Shown: positions 33,418 to 46,200 of the stretch, one piece after another
How the letters are laid out: the number at the start of each line of letters is the position of its first letter
How positions within the stretch are numbered: position 1 is the first letter of the stretch
Origin: Saururus chinensis
Taxonomy: Eukaryota > Streptophyta > Magnoliopsida > Piperales > Saururaceae
Direction: 5' to 3'
Length of the DNA stretch: 64,000 bases
Assembly: GCA_035235625.1 (NCBI GenBank)
Contig: CP141148.1
Location: 17,237,057-17,301,056 of the forward strand
Translations under genes and position numbers: made by a program
The notes under the pieces: model-generated
What the model saw: the letters and a program-made list of their open reading frames with translations, nothing else
Told to the model about the DNA's origin: nothing
The model's database searches: none

Positions 33418-35203
33418 CTAGTGGGGCAACTTTGGGGTAGTGTGATTCTTCGTATTCTTCTTTGACCTAAGTTTGAAAGGGTAAGTCTTAGGACATTCCC
33501 TTCTAGTGTGGGTCCCACTATGACAACTGTCACACACACCCACAATACTAGAACCTATCTTTCCTCTTTTCACTCTTGACCTAGGTGGGTTGAGCACTAT
33601 CTCAGGGTCTTTAACACTCTCTTTTACATTCACAAAGATAATAGGTTTTGCTAAGGGTATAGACAAGCAATTCCTAAAACCTAAGTCCATCTTGTTGGTT
33701 TAACAAATGTTAATCATAGTCTCCAACTTCTTTTTCCCACTCTTGAATTTATATTTCTCTTTAGAGGACATAAGTTCTCTATTGAGAGCACTAGACTAAT
33801 CTTTCTCACTCTCTAGGTCTTTATTATGGTCATGCACCTCTCTTTCAAGTTTTTTAATCAACTCCACTAACCTATTTGCCTCTTGAGAAGACAAAAGTAA
33901 TTCACTAACTTTCTCCTTTAACTCTCTCAAGGCTTTTGGTTTTCTTTGTCAAGAATAAGAATTGTTGGACGAATCTTTTAAACTCATTAGAACCAACTTC
34001 ATACTTTAAGTTCTCTTCAAAAGAAATGGACTCATGAGAATCTTCTCTAAAACTATCATCTTTCACACTTGCATGGAAGATAGTATAGTTACATAGCTCT
34101 TATTCTTCAGAAGAGCTCTCATTAGAGTAAGTTTCTTGAAACACATTTCCCTTTTTTTTATAATCGAACCCCTTTGATTTCATAGGCTTATCATCAGAAA
34201 AAAAATTTAGAATTAATGTTGAGACAATCAGCAGCAAAGTGACCTAACTGACCACATTCAAAGCATTTCAAATTATTTTTGTCTTGTTGAGTTTGCCTCT
34301 CATATCTCTTCTCTCCTTGTTTCTTCTAAGAATTTTGTCCTTTATCGCCAAACCTAATGTTCTGAGTTTTCATGAATTTCTTGAAGTTCTTAGCCAATAA
34401 AAATATTAGTTCTTCATTAACTTCACATTTATCAGATTTATCTAAGCTATTTAACACTTATTTTTCTGTGATGCTCTCTTTTATATACATTTAGGGAATT
34501 TCATTTTCCCTTAGATTGTTTAGACAACTCCTTTTTATTTTATACGACTCTTTTTGTATCTCAAAGGTTCTAAGGTTCCCAACCAACTCTGCAATGTCTG
34601 AGGTGTCAATTTTATTTGATTAATTAATGACAACCACCATAATTTTCAATTTAGAAGACAAGGACCTTAATAACTTTCTCACAATAAGGTAATCAGGTAT
34701 AGGTTCTCCTAGTTGATCATATGTGTTAACTATGTCTGAAATTTTAGCATTGTATTGAGAAATTATCTCTTCTTTACTCATTATCATGTTCTCATACTCT
34801 ACGGTCAACATCTATAGCCTAGATACTTTCACAGCCTCAATTCTCTCATTATGTTTTACTAAATTTTCCCATGCAACCTTGACATATACACAATTAGAGG
34901 TCAACCTATAATGTGATTTTCCTATGGCATTGTATATTGCACTAAGGGCTTTATTGTTTTGATTTGCAAGTTTAATCTCATTCTCTTCCCATTTAGTTTC
35001 ATATTTTTGAATAGAATTTCATTCCTCATCTTTGGCCATTGAAGGACTCTAGCTTTTAACAACCACTTTCTAGGCATTCACATCAAGTGCTTGTATAAAT
35101 CCACTCATCTTATTTTTACAATAAGAAAAATTTTGGTCATCAAACAAGGGAGGTATTAGATTTCCTAAGTCCTCATGTTCATTCATTAAGTTATTCAAGC
35201 CAG
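33418..35203 (-). pseudogene. SIRE-like copia gag, decayed
   Basis: Minus-strand reading from 35203: MAGLNNLMNEHEDLGNLIPP, then FDDQNFSYCKNKMSGFIQAL (gag N-terminus). Then ANQNNKALSAIYNAIG, SKEEIISQYNAKISDIVN and GEPIPDYLIVRKLLRSLSSK follow (UBN2-type gag). A first zinc knuckle, CFECGQLGHFAADC, lies near 34215-34260; a coiled-coil-like stretch follows; and a second knuckle-like CDSCHSGTHTRREC lies near 33495-33540. This layout is typical of SIRE/Maximus copia gag. Several stops and frame changes are present. No protease, integrase or RT follows. Confidence 0.8.
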
Positions 35204-35434
35204 CCATTGATTTTAAACAAATAAAAATAATCCAAGCACCACAATTTAAGCACTTAAACAAGGAAAATTATCGTAGAAGCAACTAATAATCCCAAACACA
35301 CAAATCAACAAGTTTAATCAAACTTTTCTAAGGGAAAAAAAGTAAACATAAGAAAATTCAAAATTCAACACCTAGCACAAGAAATCAAACTATGGAAGAT
35401 TAAGCAAGATTATGAAGCACTAACATGGCAAATC

Positions 35435-35446
35435 AGATTGATATCA
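35435..35446 (-). other. decayed primer-binding site of the copia element
   Basis: In minus sense TGATATCAATCT directly follows the LTR end GCTGCA. It resembles the initiator tRNA-Met complement TGGTATCAGAGC with about four changes. Confidence 0.5.
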
Positions 35447-36699
35447 TGCAGCAAAATCAAATTTTTAATAATTAAACCTCACCTACCACTTGTGAGTTTA
35501 ATATCCATTTAGAAGAGTATAGAGGATCCCTAGATTGCCCCTAGTCCAATTATGAATGAAGGTAAAGACTACGAGTTCTAGCCTCTTTTGTGCGAAATTT
35601 CTATACATTATGGAATCAAGTGAATATTCTCTCAAACCTTACTCATGTTCTATCAATCATTGAAACCATAAGCTATCAATCAACACGTGAACTCAACAAT
35701 TTAATGTGAAAAACCCAAACTCAGGTAAAAAACCATTGTAGTTCAACATCGGAACCAAATTAATGTACTACTAGTAAGCAAAGTAATTTACATTGACAAA
35801 AGTAAACCACCAACCACTGCTTTGACTGTAATAGAAGCTCCTCTTGTTTAGATCTAAATAAATCTTTTACTCTAACAGAAGCACTTAAAACTTTCTTCTT
35901 CCTCCTTGCTTTGTGTTTATCTTCTTCTAGCCTTCAACAAGCACCTTTTATTATATTGAATTTGGCCTAAAAAATTTTCAATCTCCCATCAAAGATATGT
36001 TGCAATAGCTTTGAAATCTACTTGTGAAATCTCTTTTTAGTTGTAGAATAGCCTCATGAATTCACCATTGATCTTTAACTTAAAGCATCATGTAAATCCT
36101 CCTTGGAAAACAATATGCAAAAGGTATAAACTCTTTTTCTCTTATCTCCTCTAGGTTTTGCTCCCTCAAATTTTATGAGTTTTTAACCCTTATATAGCTC
36201 TTGACTTAATTAGGGTAATTTGTCCTTGAATCGATTGATCCTTTTGAACAACAATTGATAGTTCATTGTTTGTTACTTGTACAATACTTCAATCAATCAA
36301 TAAAGGCAATCGATCAATACACAACTAAGTGTCGATCAATCATTCTAAACAACTGCATTTCCTATGATCGATCATTATGTCGATATTCTAGCCATTTCCC
36401 GCTTTTACCCTAAAACCTTTTGAAACATTTGAAATGACTTCTGAAACTCATCCAAGTGATTTTGGTATGTGAATGTGATATAAATAGGCTTCAAAAACCT
36501 TTAACATTCTACTGTCTTCTGTCTTCATCCAGAAGAACATGTCTGCTCCTATTTTTCAAGTTTGTCAACTCCAAATTTAACTCAACCACAACAACATCAA
36601 ATCATATTCTAAGACTCAATACATACACAAGGTTTGTAGGCATGATATTCACAAAAACATTAGTCAATAAACTTGACATATGACTCATATGTTATTACA
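35447..36699 (-). repeat. SIRE-like copia 5' LTR (copy C)
   Basis: In minus sense it runs TGTAATAACATATGAG to TTTTGCTGCA, 1253 bases, bounded by the primer site and gag on the left. It aligns with copy A (1153-2225, same strand) and copy B (3133-4345, opposite strand). TATA-like CTATATAAGG in element sense lies near 36190. Confidence 0.72.
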
Positions 36700-37860
36700 T
36701 CTAGTTTGGTTATGGCTTTAGTATTCATTTGACTAGAATTTTTTAGTTCTAATATGGCATGGTTAGTAATAGATTACATGAATGCTTTGAGAGACTCCTT
36801 TTGTGAAAACTATTGACATGGTGATGCAACAACTTGAGGAGCTAATTGGGGAATATATGTGGAGGGATTGGGCTGCCTAAATTGAGCAGACATCTGTTGC
36901 ATTGGTGGTGCTAGTCCATTCATGAGAGGATCATTTTGCCTCTAAGATAAATTTGGATGATTCCACAAATTTGGGTTGTATGCTCAAAGAAGGGTCTGCA
37001 AAACGGATTCCCATAATTGTTTAATATATTAGCTTGCTTAGCAAAGCACCCAGAATAACCTAACATGGAAGGACACATTTGAGTAGTGTACATGGGACTT
37101 GCACACTAAGAACACACTTCATTTTGAAGTTGGTTGGTAGAATTCATGTTTCTAATAAGGGTTGTGGCTTCTACTTTTTAATTAGCTAGTTTAACCTAGC
37201 TTTCATATCAGTATCTTCCCTTACTTCATATATGGAAACTCTTAGACAAGCCCTTTAGAAACTTATATGTTACATCATCATTCAGACTCAAGAAACACCA
37301 ACTTTTCATAGATTCAATCATATTATAGTGTGTATGAGTTAAGCCATTGTAAACATATTGCACAAGCTGCCATGGTTCCAAACCATGGTGGGAAACTTCA
37401 AAATTGAATTCTTAAACCTCTCCAAATTCTCATAAAAGTTTTCATGCTTGTCTAGACAAAAGTCAGCTACCTCTCTCCTTAAGGTATTATTTTTTGACAT
37501 TGGGAAATTTTTTTATGAGAACATGCTAACAACTTCCTCCTACAATTAAATAGACCTCACTAACAAAGAATTTGACCATGTGTTTTCCTTGTCCTTCAAT
37601 GAGAAAGGAAGCAAACGCAGATGAACTGACTCATTAGAAAAATTCTAAAATTTAAATGTAGCATAGATTTCGAGAAAATCCTTTACATGCATGTAAGGAT
37701 CCTCTCTATCAACACTTGTGAAGGTGGGAAGAAGTTGAATGACTTGATCACTCAAAGTGTGTGGTAGTGGTGGCGGGAAATATTATGCATGAAGGAGGAT
37801 TGATGGAGATTGGTGAAAATAACTCCTAAAGGGTTTGGCTTCCACACATAAGAACATAAT
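36700..37860 (-). pseudogene. Ty3/gypsy gag remnant (Athila/Tat type)
   Basis: Minus-strand fragments follow the retrotransposon gag order. DREDPYMHV-like sequence near 37690-37720 is decayed; SHHGLEPWQLVQYVYNGLTH near 37335-37395 and MIESMKSWCFLSLNDDVTYK near 37270-37330 are clear. Then a linker with YNPNLWNHPNLS and RQNDPLMNGLAPPMQQ lies near 36880-36990. Gag of this type is related to, but clearly different from, the Athila gag in the nest. The copia LTR abuts it at 36699. No pol follows. Confidence 0.7.
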
Positions 37861-39443
37861 TATCCTTATATCATGTCTTGACTTATTTACATGATAAAGA
37901 CAATTTTATTGATGTGTATTTTGAGTAAGTTTAAATTTGACGATTGATTTCCAATGGTGGAATGAAAGGAAGACTCAAATTCATGTTTTCGTTAAGTAAA
38001 AAATGCACACACATCACATTCACACACATTAGTGTAAAAGATACCTTAGGTGAACGAAACCAATTAGTAAACAATTGATTGCTAGATTGGAATGATCAAT
38101 ATCTAATGAACTGAAGCAAAATCTTCAAAATTTGTATTCATGCTATAGAGTTGTTTATTTGTTGTATCCAATTACTATATAGACTATGTAATTCAGTTGC
38201 TTTGATTAGAGCTTGATTTACGTTGTATTAATTTGCCTCATATTATATTGTGTCTCCGGAAAGGGTGGTTTCGTTGAAAACCTTCTAGTAGTCAATTTAC
38301 TCTAAAAAATTTCTGAGATATTCTAACTCTTTCCACTTAGTTTGGCAAAATTTCTTCCATTTTTCATGGAGTTTATCATATTCCAAAAGAAGTCTTTTCC
38401 CAAGTTTTCCTTTTGGCTAGTTGGCAATACGTTAGATTTTTAACTTTGTATCAGAGTCTCTTCTTCGAGACTAAGCCCACCAAAATTACTAGAGATTCAT
38501 AAATGTATCTAGTTTCACCCAATTTTTTTGGAATATTTTTCTCTATTAATCCTAATTTTTTTATTTTCTAAAATCTACATTGTTTGGGATACACTATTTT
38601 GTTACTTTGTATTTCAGGAGTTTTCTTGAGTTTAACTCAGCTTAGATTGCTTCTAAATTTCTAGTGGGAAATTTTTTGTGAGTCCTCTATCTAACACAAA
38701 AATTCCTACTTGATTTGAAGTATGCAGCACAAATTTTGTTATTTGAGATCCAACTAGGAAGGAATTCTTGTACTGCATAGTAATTTCTATATTTTGATAT
38801 TAAATAGTTTTTGGTGTCAGTGTACATATAACCAATTTAATTTGGAGTCAATGATTGGGTCAATTTATTTTGTTCCCAATTTCATTTGCTTCAGATGTCT
38901 AAGTATTTTCCCAAAAATCATGAGTTATCCATAGTACCAACATAACAGTTTTAAACTTTAGCGTGTAGCCCAGAAATTTTGCTCACATGATGTTGTAAAT
39001 TTTTTTGTATGTGTTTCCAATACGATTTGCACTAGTTGTAATGTCACGGGGTGGGATTGGTTATTTACATGTTTAGGTAAAAAGTTAATAAATTGAAAAT
39101 ATTTCTATGCCAAATGCACACATGAACAATTACCAAATTAGTCCAAGTGGGTTCTCAAGGAATTTTTGGAGGCTTGATTATTAGCCTTTAGGACTCGTGC
39201 CTGCTGTAGATGGACGATTTAGGTTACATACCCTTTGACTAAGGGTGTTTGGAAATTGGAAACTTTATGGTATATTTTTATAAATTGAGGGCGTTTGATT
39301 TACTTAAATATTATTTGGGGCAGAATGTTTCATGGTTATCTTATTAATGTCATTGAAAGAATAAGTTTGTAGATTAGTGTTCAGGAGTTGGTTTACTCGA
39401 TGTAAACTCATAAGATGGTTTTTCTATTGCATGGATCTTTTAT
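37861..39443. other. AT-rich sequence without a recognised gene
   Basis: No domain is seen. A primer-site-like TTGTATCAGAGTC lies on plus at 38446-38458 (10 of 12 bases to the initiator tRNA-Met complement), but I could not recognise an LTR ending in front of it. Confidence 0.45.
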
Positions 39444-39448
39444 CATGT
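39444..39448. repeat. target-site duplication CATGT of Reina-2, left copy
   Basis: CATGT here and CGTGT at 42115-42119. The single difference is what deamination of a methylated CpG would give. Confidence 0.7.
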
Positions 39449-39831
39449 TGATGTGCCTGGTGTAGGCACAATCGATATCAAGGAGTTTCATGCAGTGAAA
39501 GGGCAGAAGCAAGGAAGAAAGGGGAGAAGTCTAAGTAATTTCAATAGCATAACTGGAAACAAGAAGGAGATCACCCTATATATGGGACGAGCAGCCCCCT
39601 AGGGAGTCATGCCCAACCCAAACCAGGTCAGCTCGGTTCCCTAGGTAGACACGCCAGTTACTGGTTCGGCTAGCCCGGGCCACTAACTGAACCAATAGTG
39701 TCTTACATCTAAATACTAAAGCAAAGCAAATACTAAGCTATTAGAATAAGAAATAGTTCCAATGCCAAGAAGTAAAAGAAATAAAGTTGAGTCTGCAGAG
39801 TCATCTGAGAGATTGGTCGTCGTGCACAACA
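39449..39831 (-). repeat. Reina-2 3' LTR
   Basis: In element sense starts TGTTGTGCACGACGACC and ends GGCACATCA; preceded in element sense by the purine-rich GTGGAAGAGTGGTGGAG. Confidence 0.88.
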
Positions 39832-41701
39832 CTCCACCACTCTTCCACTATTCACCTTGTCCTCAAGGTGACTAAGCTGGAAATTGTACCATAAACTGAT
39901 CCTGGAGATCTGATGGTCATGAGGCCAGATGGGAGGAAGACCCTGATGGTCTGCCAACAACTCCTAGAGATCTGGAGGCATCTCATCCTGAGTCACCTTG
40001 ATAGTGGCACGCTGCTATAAGAGAAGCCCTTGGGGGGCGAACCGGAAGAAAGAGCTCGCAAACTGGACCCGTGCCCATGAAGCTCGAAGTCCATCACCAT
40101 GTCCCAAAAAGTTCCAAACCACATCACCAAGCTCCTGCAGCCATTGCACGCCCAATACCACATCCGCCCCCTTCGTAGGAAGCAAGAAGAGGTCGGTAAC
40201 AAACGTGTGGCCTTGGACAGAGAGTGTAACCTGAGCACACACCCCGGAGCTCCGGAGATGCTTCCTATAAAAAAATCAACACATCAAATGGCTTAGAATC
40301 TAAGACAAAATAGGCAAGCCGATGAGCTACCTTGTCGTTAATGAAGAGTAGACCCACTGTCGATCAAGATAGCCACATGTTGCCACTTGAGGTAGCCCTG
40401 TACTCGCATCATGCATGGACTAAAATTATGGGCAACACGTCATCCGGGGAAAATGAATCAAATCCCCCCCGTTGCTAACATCATCTATCTCCCCCACGTG
40501 AAGGCTACCCTTAACGGAACAGCGGTGCCCCGAAACAAACTTCTTGTCATAGTGAAAACACAACCCCTTAGATCGGCATTCCTCCATCTGGGCCGGTTTG
40601 AGATGTCATGCAATCTAGCTGGGTGGGGCGGCTTGTTGGCCAAGGCGGCCTGCTGCCAAGCTGCTGGTGGGCGCAGCCAGTGGATTGGCACTCAGGGCAG
40701 GCTGGGGCACAGGTCCAAGCCGCCCGCCTCTGCACTGCCTAGCCAGCTTCTACTCCTTGATGCGACCATGGAGCACGACGTCCCTCATCTAGTGCAAGGG
40801 AAGTGGCGTATTTCCTCAGAAATCTTAGGCTTTAGGCCATGCTTGAACGTGCCCACCAAGGTGGCCACCGGCCATTCAGGGAGGCGGTTGGCCACCTTCA
40901 TAAATTCTGTATAATATGCACGGGCAATGGTGGTCTGGCACAGGGTGGAGAGCATCTCGTTGAAGTTCTAGAATTCATCAGCATAAACTGAATACAGAGC
41001 TCGTCGGAGAAGGCGGACCAGGTGGGGTAGCACACCTTTTTTTCGAAACTCTGTAACTAAACTGAAGCATCCCCGTCGAGGTGGAAGGCAGCTATGCACA
41101 GGCATTCAGCCTCAGAATCAATCCCTTGGTAGAAAAAAACTTTTCCTCCTTGTACAGCCATTCTACAGGGTCGTTATCGCCATTATAGTTGGGAAACTGT
41201 AGCCCCCCCGGTGGTCCGCCACGGTGCCCAGGATACTCCTCCCACTCCTCCGCGTCTTGGAACTAATTTCGCGGGGCGGCATCATAGGGTCATTTTCCTG
41301 AACACCTTGTGTGCCTTGCATGTCCCAGGCTTGGTGTCTCCCATCCAGCGCATGGTACCGGACCTGGGGGAACTCTCATGTCAATGTCTGCCGGTGCCGA
41401 AGGGCCAGGGACAGTCAGTTCGGGGGAGCTATGACGGCCCGCCCCTCTCGAGGACAGCAAGGAGCGGCCTAGGTAGAAGAGGCGTTGCGTGTGTAGCCTG
41501 GAACTGCCCAACCGCCTCGCTCCTCGCCTCCACACTTGCTAGACACAAGTTCATGGATTTCAACTCAGCCATAATTTTTGTCATAGTGGGTTCACTGGCT
41601 GCCATAGGAACAACTTTAGGGCTGTCCACGAACGCTGAGGCAGCAACCTCCTTCTCCGGCAGAACCTTGGGGACAACAACAGCTTGCTTGCCTTGAGCCA
41701 T
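39832..41701 (-). pseudogene. Reina-2 gag and protease, pol deleted
   Basis: Starts at ATG 41699-41701 (MAQGKQAVVVPK). The gag core shows LQFPNYNGDNDPVEWLYK near 41150-41205, FHLDGDASV near 41080, and AYYTEFMKVANRLP near 40880-40920. The protease AILIDSGST near 40345-40372 keeps the D-S-G motif, unlike Reina-1. [20 protein letters not shown] lies at 40110-40170. Several frame changes and stops occur, including a TAG after NEF near 40970 that is shared with Reina-1. RT, RNase H and integrase are absent. The last codons (SHLEDK) correspond to the polyprotein end SPCGQGD. Confidence 0.82.
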
Positions 41702-41718
41702 GGCAGGGGATTGTAATT

Positions 41719-41730
41719 GCTCTGATACCA
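41719..41730 (-). other. Reina-2 primer-binding site
   Basis: TGGTATCAGAGC in element sense, one base from the LTR, identical over 12 bases to the initiator tRNA-Met complement. Confidence 0.9.
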
Positions 41731-41731
41731 A

Positions 41732-42114
41732 TGATGTGCCCGGTGTAGGCACAATGGATATCAAGGAGAGTCACGCAGTGAAAGAGGAGAAGCAAGGAAG
41801 AAAGGGGAGAAGTCTGAGTAATTTCAATAGCATAACTGGAAACAAGAAGGAGATCGCCCCATATAGGGGATGACTAATCCCCTATGGAGTCATGCCCAAC
41901 CCAAACCAGGCCGGCTCGGTTCCCTTGGTGAACACACTAGTTAGTGGTTCGGCTAGCCCATGCCACTAACTAAATCAATAGTGTTTTACATCTAAATACC
42001 AAAGCAAAACAAATAGTAAGCTATTACAATAAGAAATAGTTACAATGCCTAGAAGTAAAAGAAATAAAGTAGAGTCTGCAGAGTCATCTGAGAGACTGGT
42101 CATCATTCACAACA
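41732..42114 (-). repeat. Reina-2 5' LTR
   Basis: In element sense starts TGTTGTGAATGATGACC and ends GGGCACATCA. CGTGT follows at 42115-42119. Confidence 0.88.
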
Positions 42115-42119
42115 CGTGT

Positions 42120-42682
42120 ATTCTTATGTATATATTTAAGGCATTCGCTAGAAGTTGACTACTCATACTCCACTAGAAACTTAGGGATCTTATGCCTCAA
42201 ATTCACTGCTGTAATTCCTCATATATATGTATTTTTTGTTATTTCACTTGCTATGTAATTATTTATTATTTTATAAAACAAATGGGAATCAATTTGTGAC
42301 AATGATTTTGATGGATATGATTATGTTAATGATTGTTTACTTTTTCAATTATTTTAGGAGCCAAAACCTGATGATGTTTCAGGAATCTGTAGTTTAGTCA
42401 CCTATTATATTAACTGAATGCATTTTCATATGGTGGGAGCCACGTTAATAAAAACATAGCAAAATCCAATCCATCATATAATAATTGTACCTTTCAACAT
42501 ACATCTTGTATATTGTAGAAAACAAAAACAAATAATCTGCCTACACCAATACTGTAATACACTTGAAAACATTAAGGAAGAAGAAGGATATAATATAATG
42601 TAGAAGAAGAAAGAAAGAATACATGTAGAGAAGTGTTTCTTATTAGATTGATTGAGAAGCTCTTATAGATTTTGTAGAAAGA
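42120..42682. other. AT-rich sequence without a recognised gene
   Basis: No domain or LTR end seen. A purine-rich AAGAAGAAGG stretch lies near 42571-42625. Confidence 0.45.
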
Positions 42683-43024
42683 AGTGTTGAAGGGGCATTG
42701 TATCTATAAAGCCACAAAAGAGAGTCCACATTGAGACATAGATGTGCATTATTTTCTCTATATATATTTGATTTCATGTGATGAGATTGGAAAGATGACT
42801 TTAGTATGCATACAAATATATGGATTGGAGTTCATCTTATGAGATTGGCAAGGAGTGTTGAAGGGGCATTGTATCTATAAAGCCACAAAAGAGAGACCAC
42901 ATTGAGGCATAGATGTGCATTATTTGCCCTATATATATTTGAATTCATGTGATGAGATTAGAAAGAAGACTTTAGTATATATACAAATATATGGACTTGA
43001 GTTCATCTTATGAGATTGGCAAGG
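42683..43024. repeat. tandem duplication, two units of 171 bases
   Basis: AGTGTTGAAGGGGCATTGTA starts at 42683 and again at 42854. The units stay aligned to GAGATTGGCAAGG at their ends, with about a dozen differences. No open frame. Confidence 0.85.
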
Positions 43025-43854
43025 CAAGTGTAGTTAATATTCATCTGTGGATGACATTGACAATGAGTAGGAGAGTTCATATACATTTCAATATTTGATT
43101 TTATTTGATGAGATTGGGAGGAAGAGTATTATATATGTAACAAAATCACAAATATTAATTTGGCAAGAAATTCTATTAAATAACAGCTCCTATCTTATGA
43201 CAGTTGGATTTTGAAAATCACAAACAAATTCTACCGAGGCTATGATCTTCTAAAAATGATCAATAAGATAAAAACCTACCAAATAAGGATTTCTATTTTG
43301 TACGAGCCAGATTGTGTAAAGTTTTAAGGGAGCGCAACCGATAAGGACTAGATTAAGTATCTTATGTCTAATTAGTCCCGACCGAATGGTATTATACCAA
43401 TTAATCCCGACACTAATGATAGATAAGAAAAATACAATATTTATCCTATCTTAAAAATGTGAAAGATCAGTCTTAAAAGTTTCAACGCTCTTCAGATATT
43501 GCAATTAAGCTAGGCCGAGCTAGGCCGTCTTCAACCGCGAGACATCAAACTCAGAAATCCTTGCTGGAAAAGAGAAGCTTGTTTTGCTTTCTAAATTGAG
43601 TTCCACCATAGTCCTCTATTCTTTAGAAGAGCATTCGAAGAAGAAGATCGTTCAAAAATCTCTTATGGCCATTAGGTTTTTCACATCCTCCAACAAGAAC
43701 AATCAACAAGTTTTTATTTACGAAGATCGTGCTTCTTCACCAAATCTGACTATAACTGTTAGTGATGGCGGTTTTTCTTTTTAATCCTTGTTTTGCTCTC
43801 TTATTTTCTTAGCTTTTAAAAGGGCAATTTTGATTTATGTTTAAAGTTTGGTTT
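43025..43854. other. sequence without a recognised gene, one short frame
   Basis: A plus frame of 66 codons at 43584-43784 (MLSKLSSTIVLYSLEEHSKK) has no domain I know. GCTAGGCCGAGCTAGGCCGT near 43510-43531 is a short direct repeat. Confidence 0.4.
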
Positions 43855-45175
43855 TTTAATATATTTTTTGCTTGGTAATTTTTTATGTTAAGAAGTAAAA
43901 AATTTATATAACTTGTTAGTTATTTATTTTTCATTTATTTTATTAGCTATTGTTTCATATTTTGGTTTTTGTTATTACTGAACATGTAATAATAGTAAGA
44001 ATATTATTATTTAGGACTTCAAATATTTTCAAAGTATGATTACACTTGGGTTTATAATCGTATAAATATATTAGTGAGTGTACAAGTTTTTAATATTTTA
44101 CTATAGAATGTTGATATGGAATTACAAGAGTATAATTTTATTGTGTATGTATGTTGAAAATACATTAATTTGCAATATATCGTTATACTTTTTTTTATTT
44201 TCAAGAATATACTTCACTTTAAAATAATTGGTTTAGTTTCTCACTTTAGCTTTGTTACAGATTGATTAATGTATCATGTTTTGAAAATTATTATTATACT
44301 ATAGTTTTATAATAATAATTTTATTTCCTAATAGTAATATTTGCATGCTATTATTATACTTAAGTTTTATAATAGTAATATTTTTGTTCAAAAGAATCAT
44401 TGTAGCATAAAGTATATTTATAGTTAAGTTTATAATTTATTTTTTATAAAGACAAGTTAATACCCTAAAGTATTAGTAAAGAGAGGTTAAGCTGTGCATG
44501 AAAGATAAAGAGAGGAATAGATAAAAAAGATATGTTATTGGCTTAAAAAAGATGTAGTCTTGTTTATTTCTATTTTTTGCATGGTAATGTTTGATGTTTA
44601 GAAGTACAAAATTTATATATCTTAATTAATTATTATTTTTATTTAATTTATTAGCTATTGCAGCAACTTTTCCTTTTTATTCTTAATGAACATATAATGA
44701 CAATAATAATATGATTATTTAGGTCTTTAAATATTTTTAAAGTTTGATAATACTTAGGTTTCTAATCCTATAAATATATTAGCGACTGTACAAATTTTCA
44801 ATATTATACTTTAGAATGTTGATATGGAATATGTGACATATTTTATATTTGAGCATAAATACAATTTGGTGTGTATCATTATATTTTTACTTATCGTGAA
44901 GAATATAATTTTACTTTAAAATAATTGGTGTGTTTTGTCATTTTAGGTTTCTTACAGATTTATTAATGTATCATGTTCTTGAAAATTATTATTATACTTT
45001 AGTTGTATAATAATACATTTAGATCCTTTAGATCATAATAGTAGTATTTGCAAGCTTTAATTGTACTTTATGTTTGAGATTGTAAAATATAATTATAATT
45101 CATGTTATTTTGTTTAAAAGTATCATTATAGCATAAAGTATAATTATACTATTAAGTATTATTATGCTAGCTTTA
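43855..45175 (+). repeat. two AT-rich direct repeats (A and B) of about 600 bases
   Basis: A (about 43855-44480) and B (about 44560-45175) share a series of blocks in order: TTTATTAGCTATTG, TAATCxTATAAATATATTAG, TAGAATGTTGATATGGAAT, TAATGTATCATGTT and TTGTATAATAATA-like text, ending with TAGCATAAAGTATA. A third partial copy is at 49740-50115, and an inverted one at 51450-51645. These repeats flank the decayed Ulp1-like gene. Confidence 0.72.
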
Positions 45176-45329
45176 TTAGAGCTATATTTAAGTGTTAAAT
45201 AGAATTTATAGATCTAATTTGATATTAACTACTATAGTTAGTTGTACCTTTTGATTATAATTATGTTTTGTGATTTAGGTTACGTATTATTTACAATTCC
45301 AAATGTTAAAATATGTTCACAAAGTTATT

Positions 45330-46200
45330 TATTATTCCTTGATGACTGCAGGAAAGACTTCACAACAGATCTACATTGTGTGCCCTCTCCAAATTTTTTG
45401 AAAAGGACAAAAAATTTAATGGAGATGAGATAGATATTTTGGAGAGAATACCTTTTGGTGTATTTTTCAAGTTTTTTTAGATAATGAAATTAGCTTTACT
45501 GATTGTAAAAAGGTAGATGAAAATTGCTTACAATTGATCAAACTCTAGGACAAGAATGTCTATAGAATTTAAGATAGCATCGAAGTTTGTTGAAATGACA
45601 GACTTGGACATTTCAGTTATTTTTTGAATACCAATGGGAGAAGTTACTATAGTACTTAAACCTAGTAAAATGAAGCTTGGTTCAAGTTTTGTACAAAGGA
45701 GATTAATGATGAAGCATTTGGAAAAAAATTCTATAGAAGACTGACTTAAAGAGGTGGTCAAATAGAAAAATAAACTTGACAAAGAGGATGTAGGTGGGCT
45801 ACTAACCCTTTATAGTGTTGTCACTCTTTTATGCCCCACAAAGGTTTTTTCAATACTATGGTCTTATATAGAATTTGTGGAGGATATAGATAAGATAGTT
45901 ACATATTCTTGTCTGCAACATATTATACTCAATTTGATGTCATCTATTGAAAGACAGCCAAATCCTAAAGATGTGACAAGCTATGTTGCAGCTTTGTTGT
46001 TAAGAAAAATATCTCTTTTTATTTACCTTCCAGAATCAATAACATGCAAATGTTAACCAATATATTTTTTCTATGAACATTCAAATATAGTTGAAAGAAA
46101 AGCCACAACAAATTCATTTCCAAGATTCATGAAGTGGAGTATACGGGAAGTAAACAAAGCATTTTCCAGTGGCAAATTTAGAGATATTACATATTACATG
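45330..46200 (+). pseudogene. plant-mobile-domain/DUF1985-like part of a MULE-borne Ulp1-type gene
   Basis: After an acceptor-like TGACTGCAG at 45343-45351 one frame reads ERLHNRSTLCALSKFFEKDK, then FNGDEIDILERIPFGVFFKF. Further on, MGEVTIVLKPSKMKLGSSFV and KLDKEDVGGLLTLYSVVTLL are followed by WSYIEFVEDIDKIVTYSCLQ and VAALLLRKISLFIYLPESI. The order (ALSKF..., then a helical block with YIEFVEDID, then a LLLQVWFYEH-like block) is what I know from plant proteins that join a mobile-domain region to a Ulp1 peptidase and are often carried by Mutator-like elements. Stops break it. The family call is from pattern memory. Confidence 0.5.

Larger units (their letters stand above)
39449..42114 (-). mobile_element. 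Reina-2: Reina-type element lacking RT, RNase H and integrase
   Basis: LTRs at 39449-39831 and 41732-42114 (383 bases each), a perfect initiator tRNA-Met primer site, gag, zinc region and protease are present, with target duplications CATGT/CGTGT. About 2.7 kb of pol that lies between the protease linker and the chromodomain end in Reina-1 is missing: HDHQIS near 39910 runs straight into sequence matching the last codons before the 3' LTR. It is a nonautonomous or secondarily deleted copy. Confidence 0.88.

Noticed and set aside
38446..38458. Plus-strand primer-binding site TTGTATCAGAGTC
   Set aside because: It matches 10 of 12 bases but no LTR end or gag could be recognised beside it.
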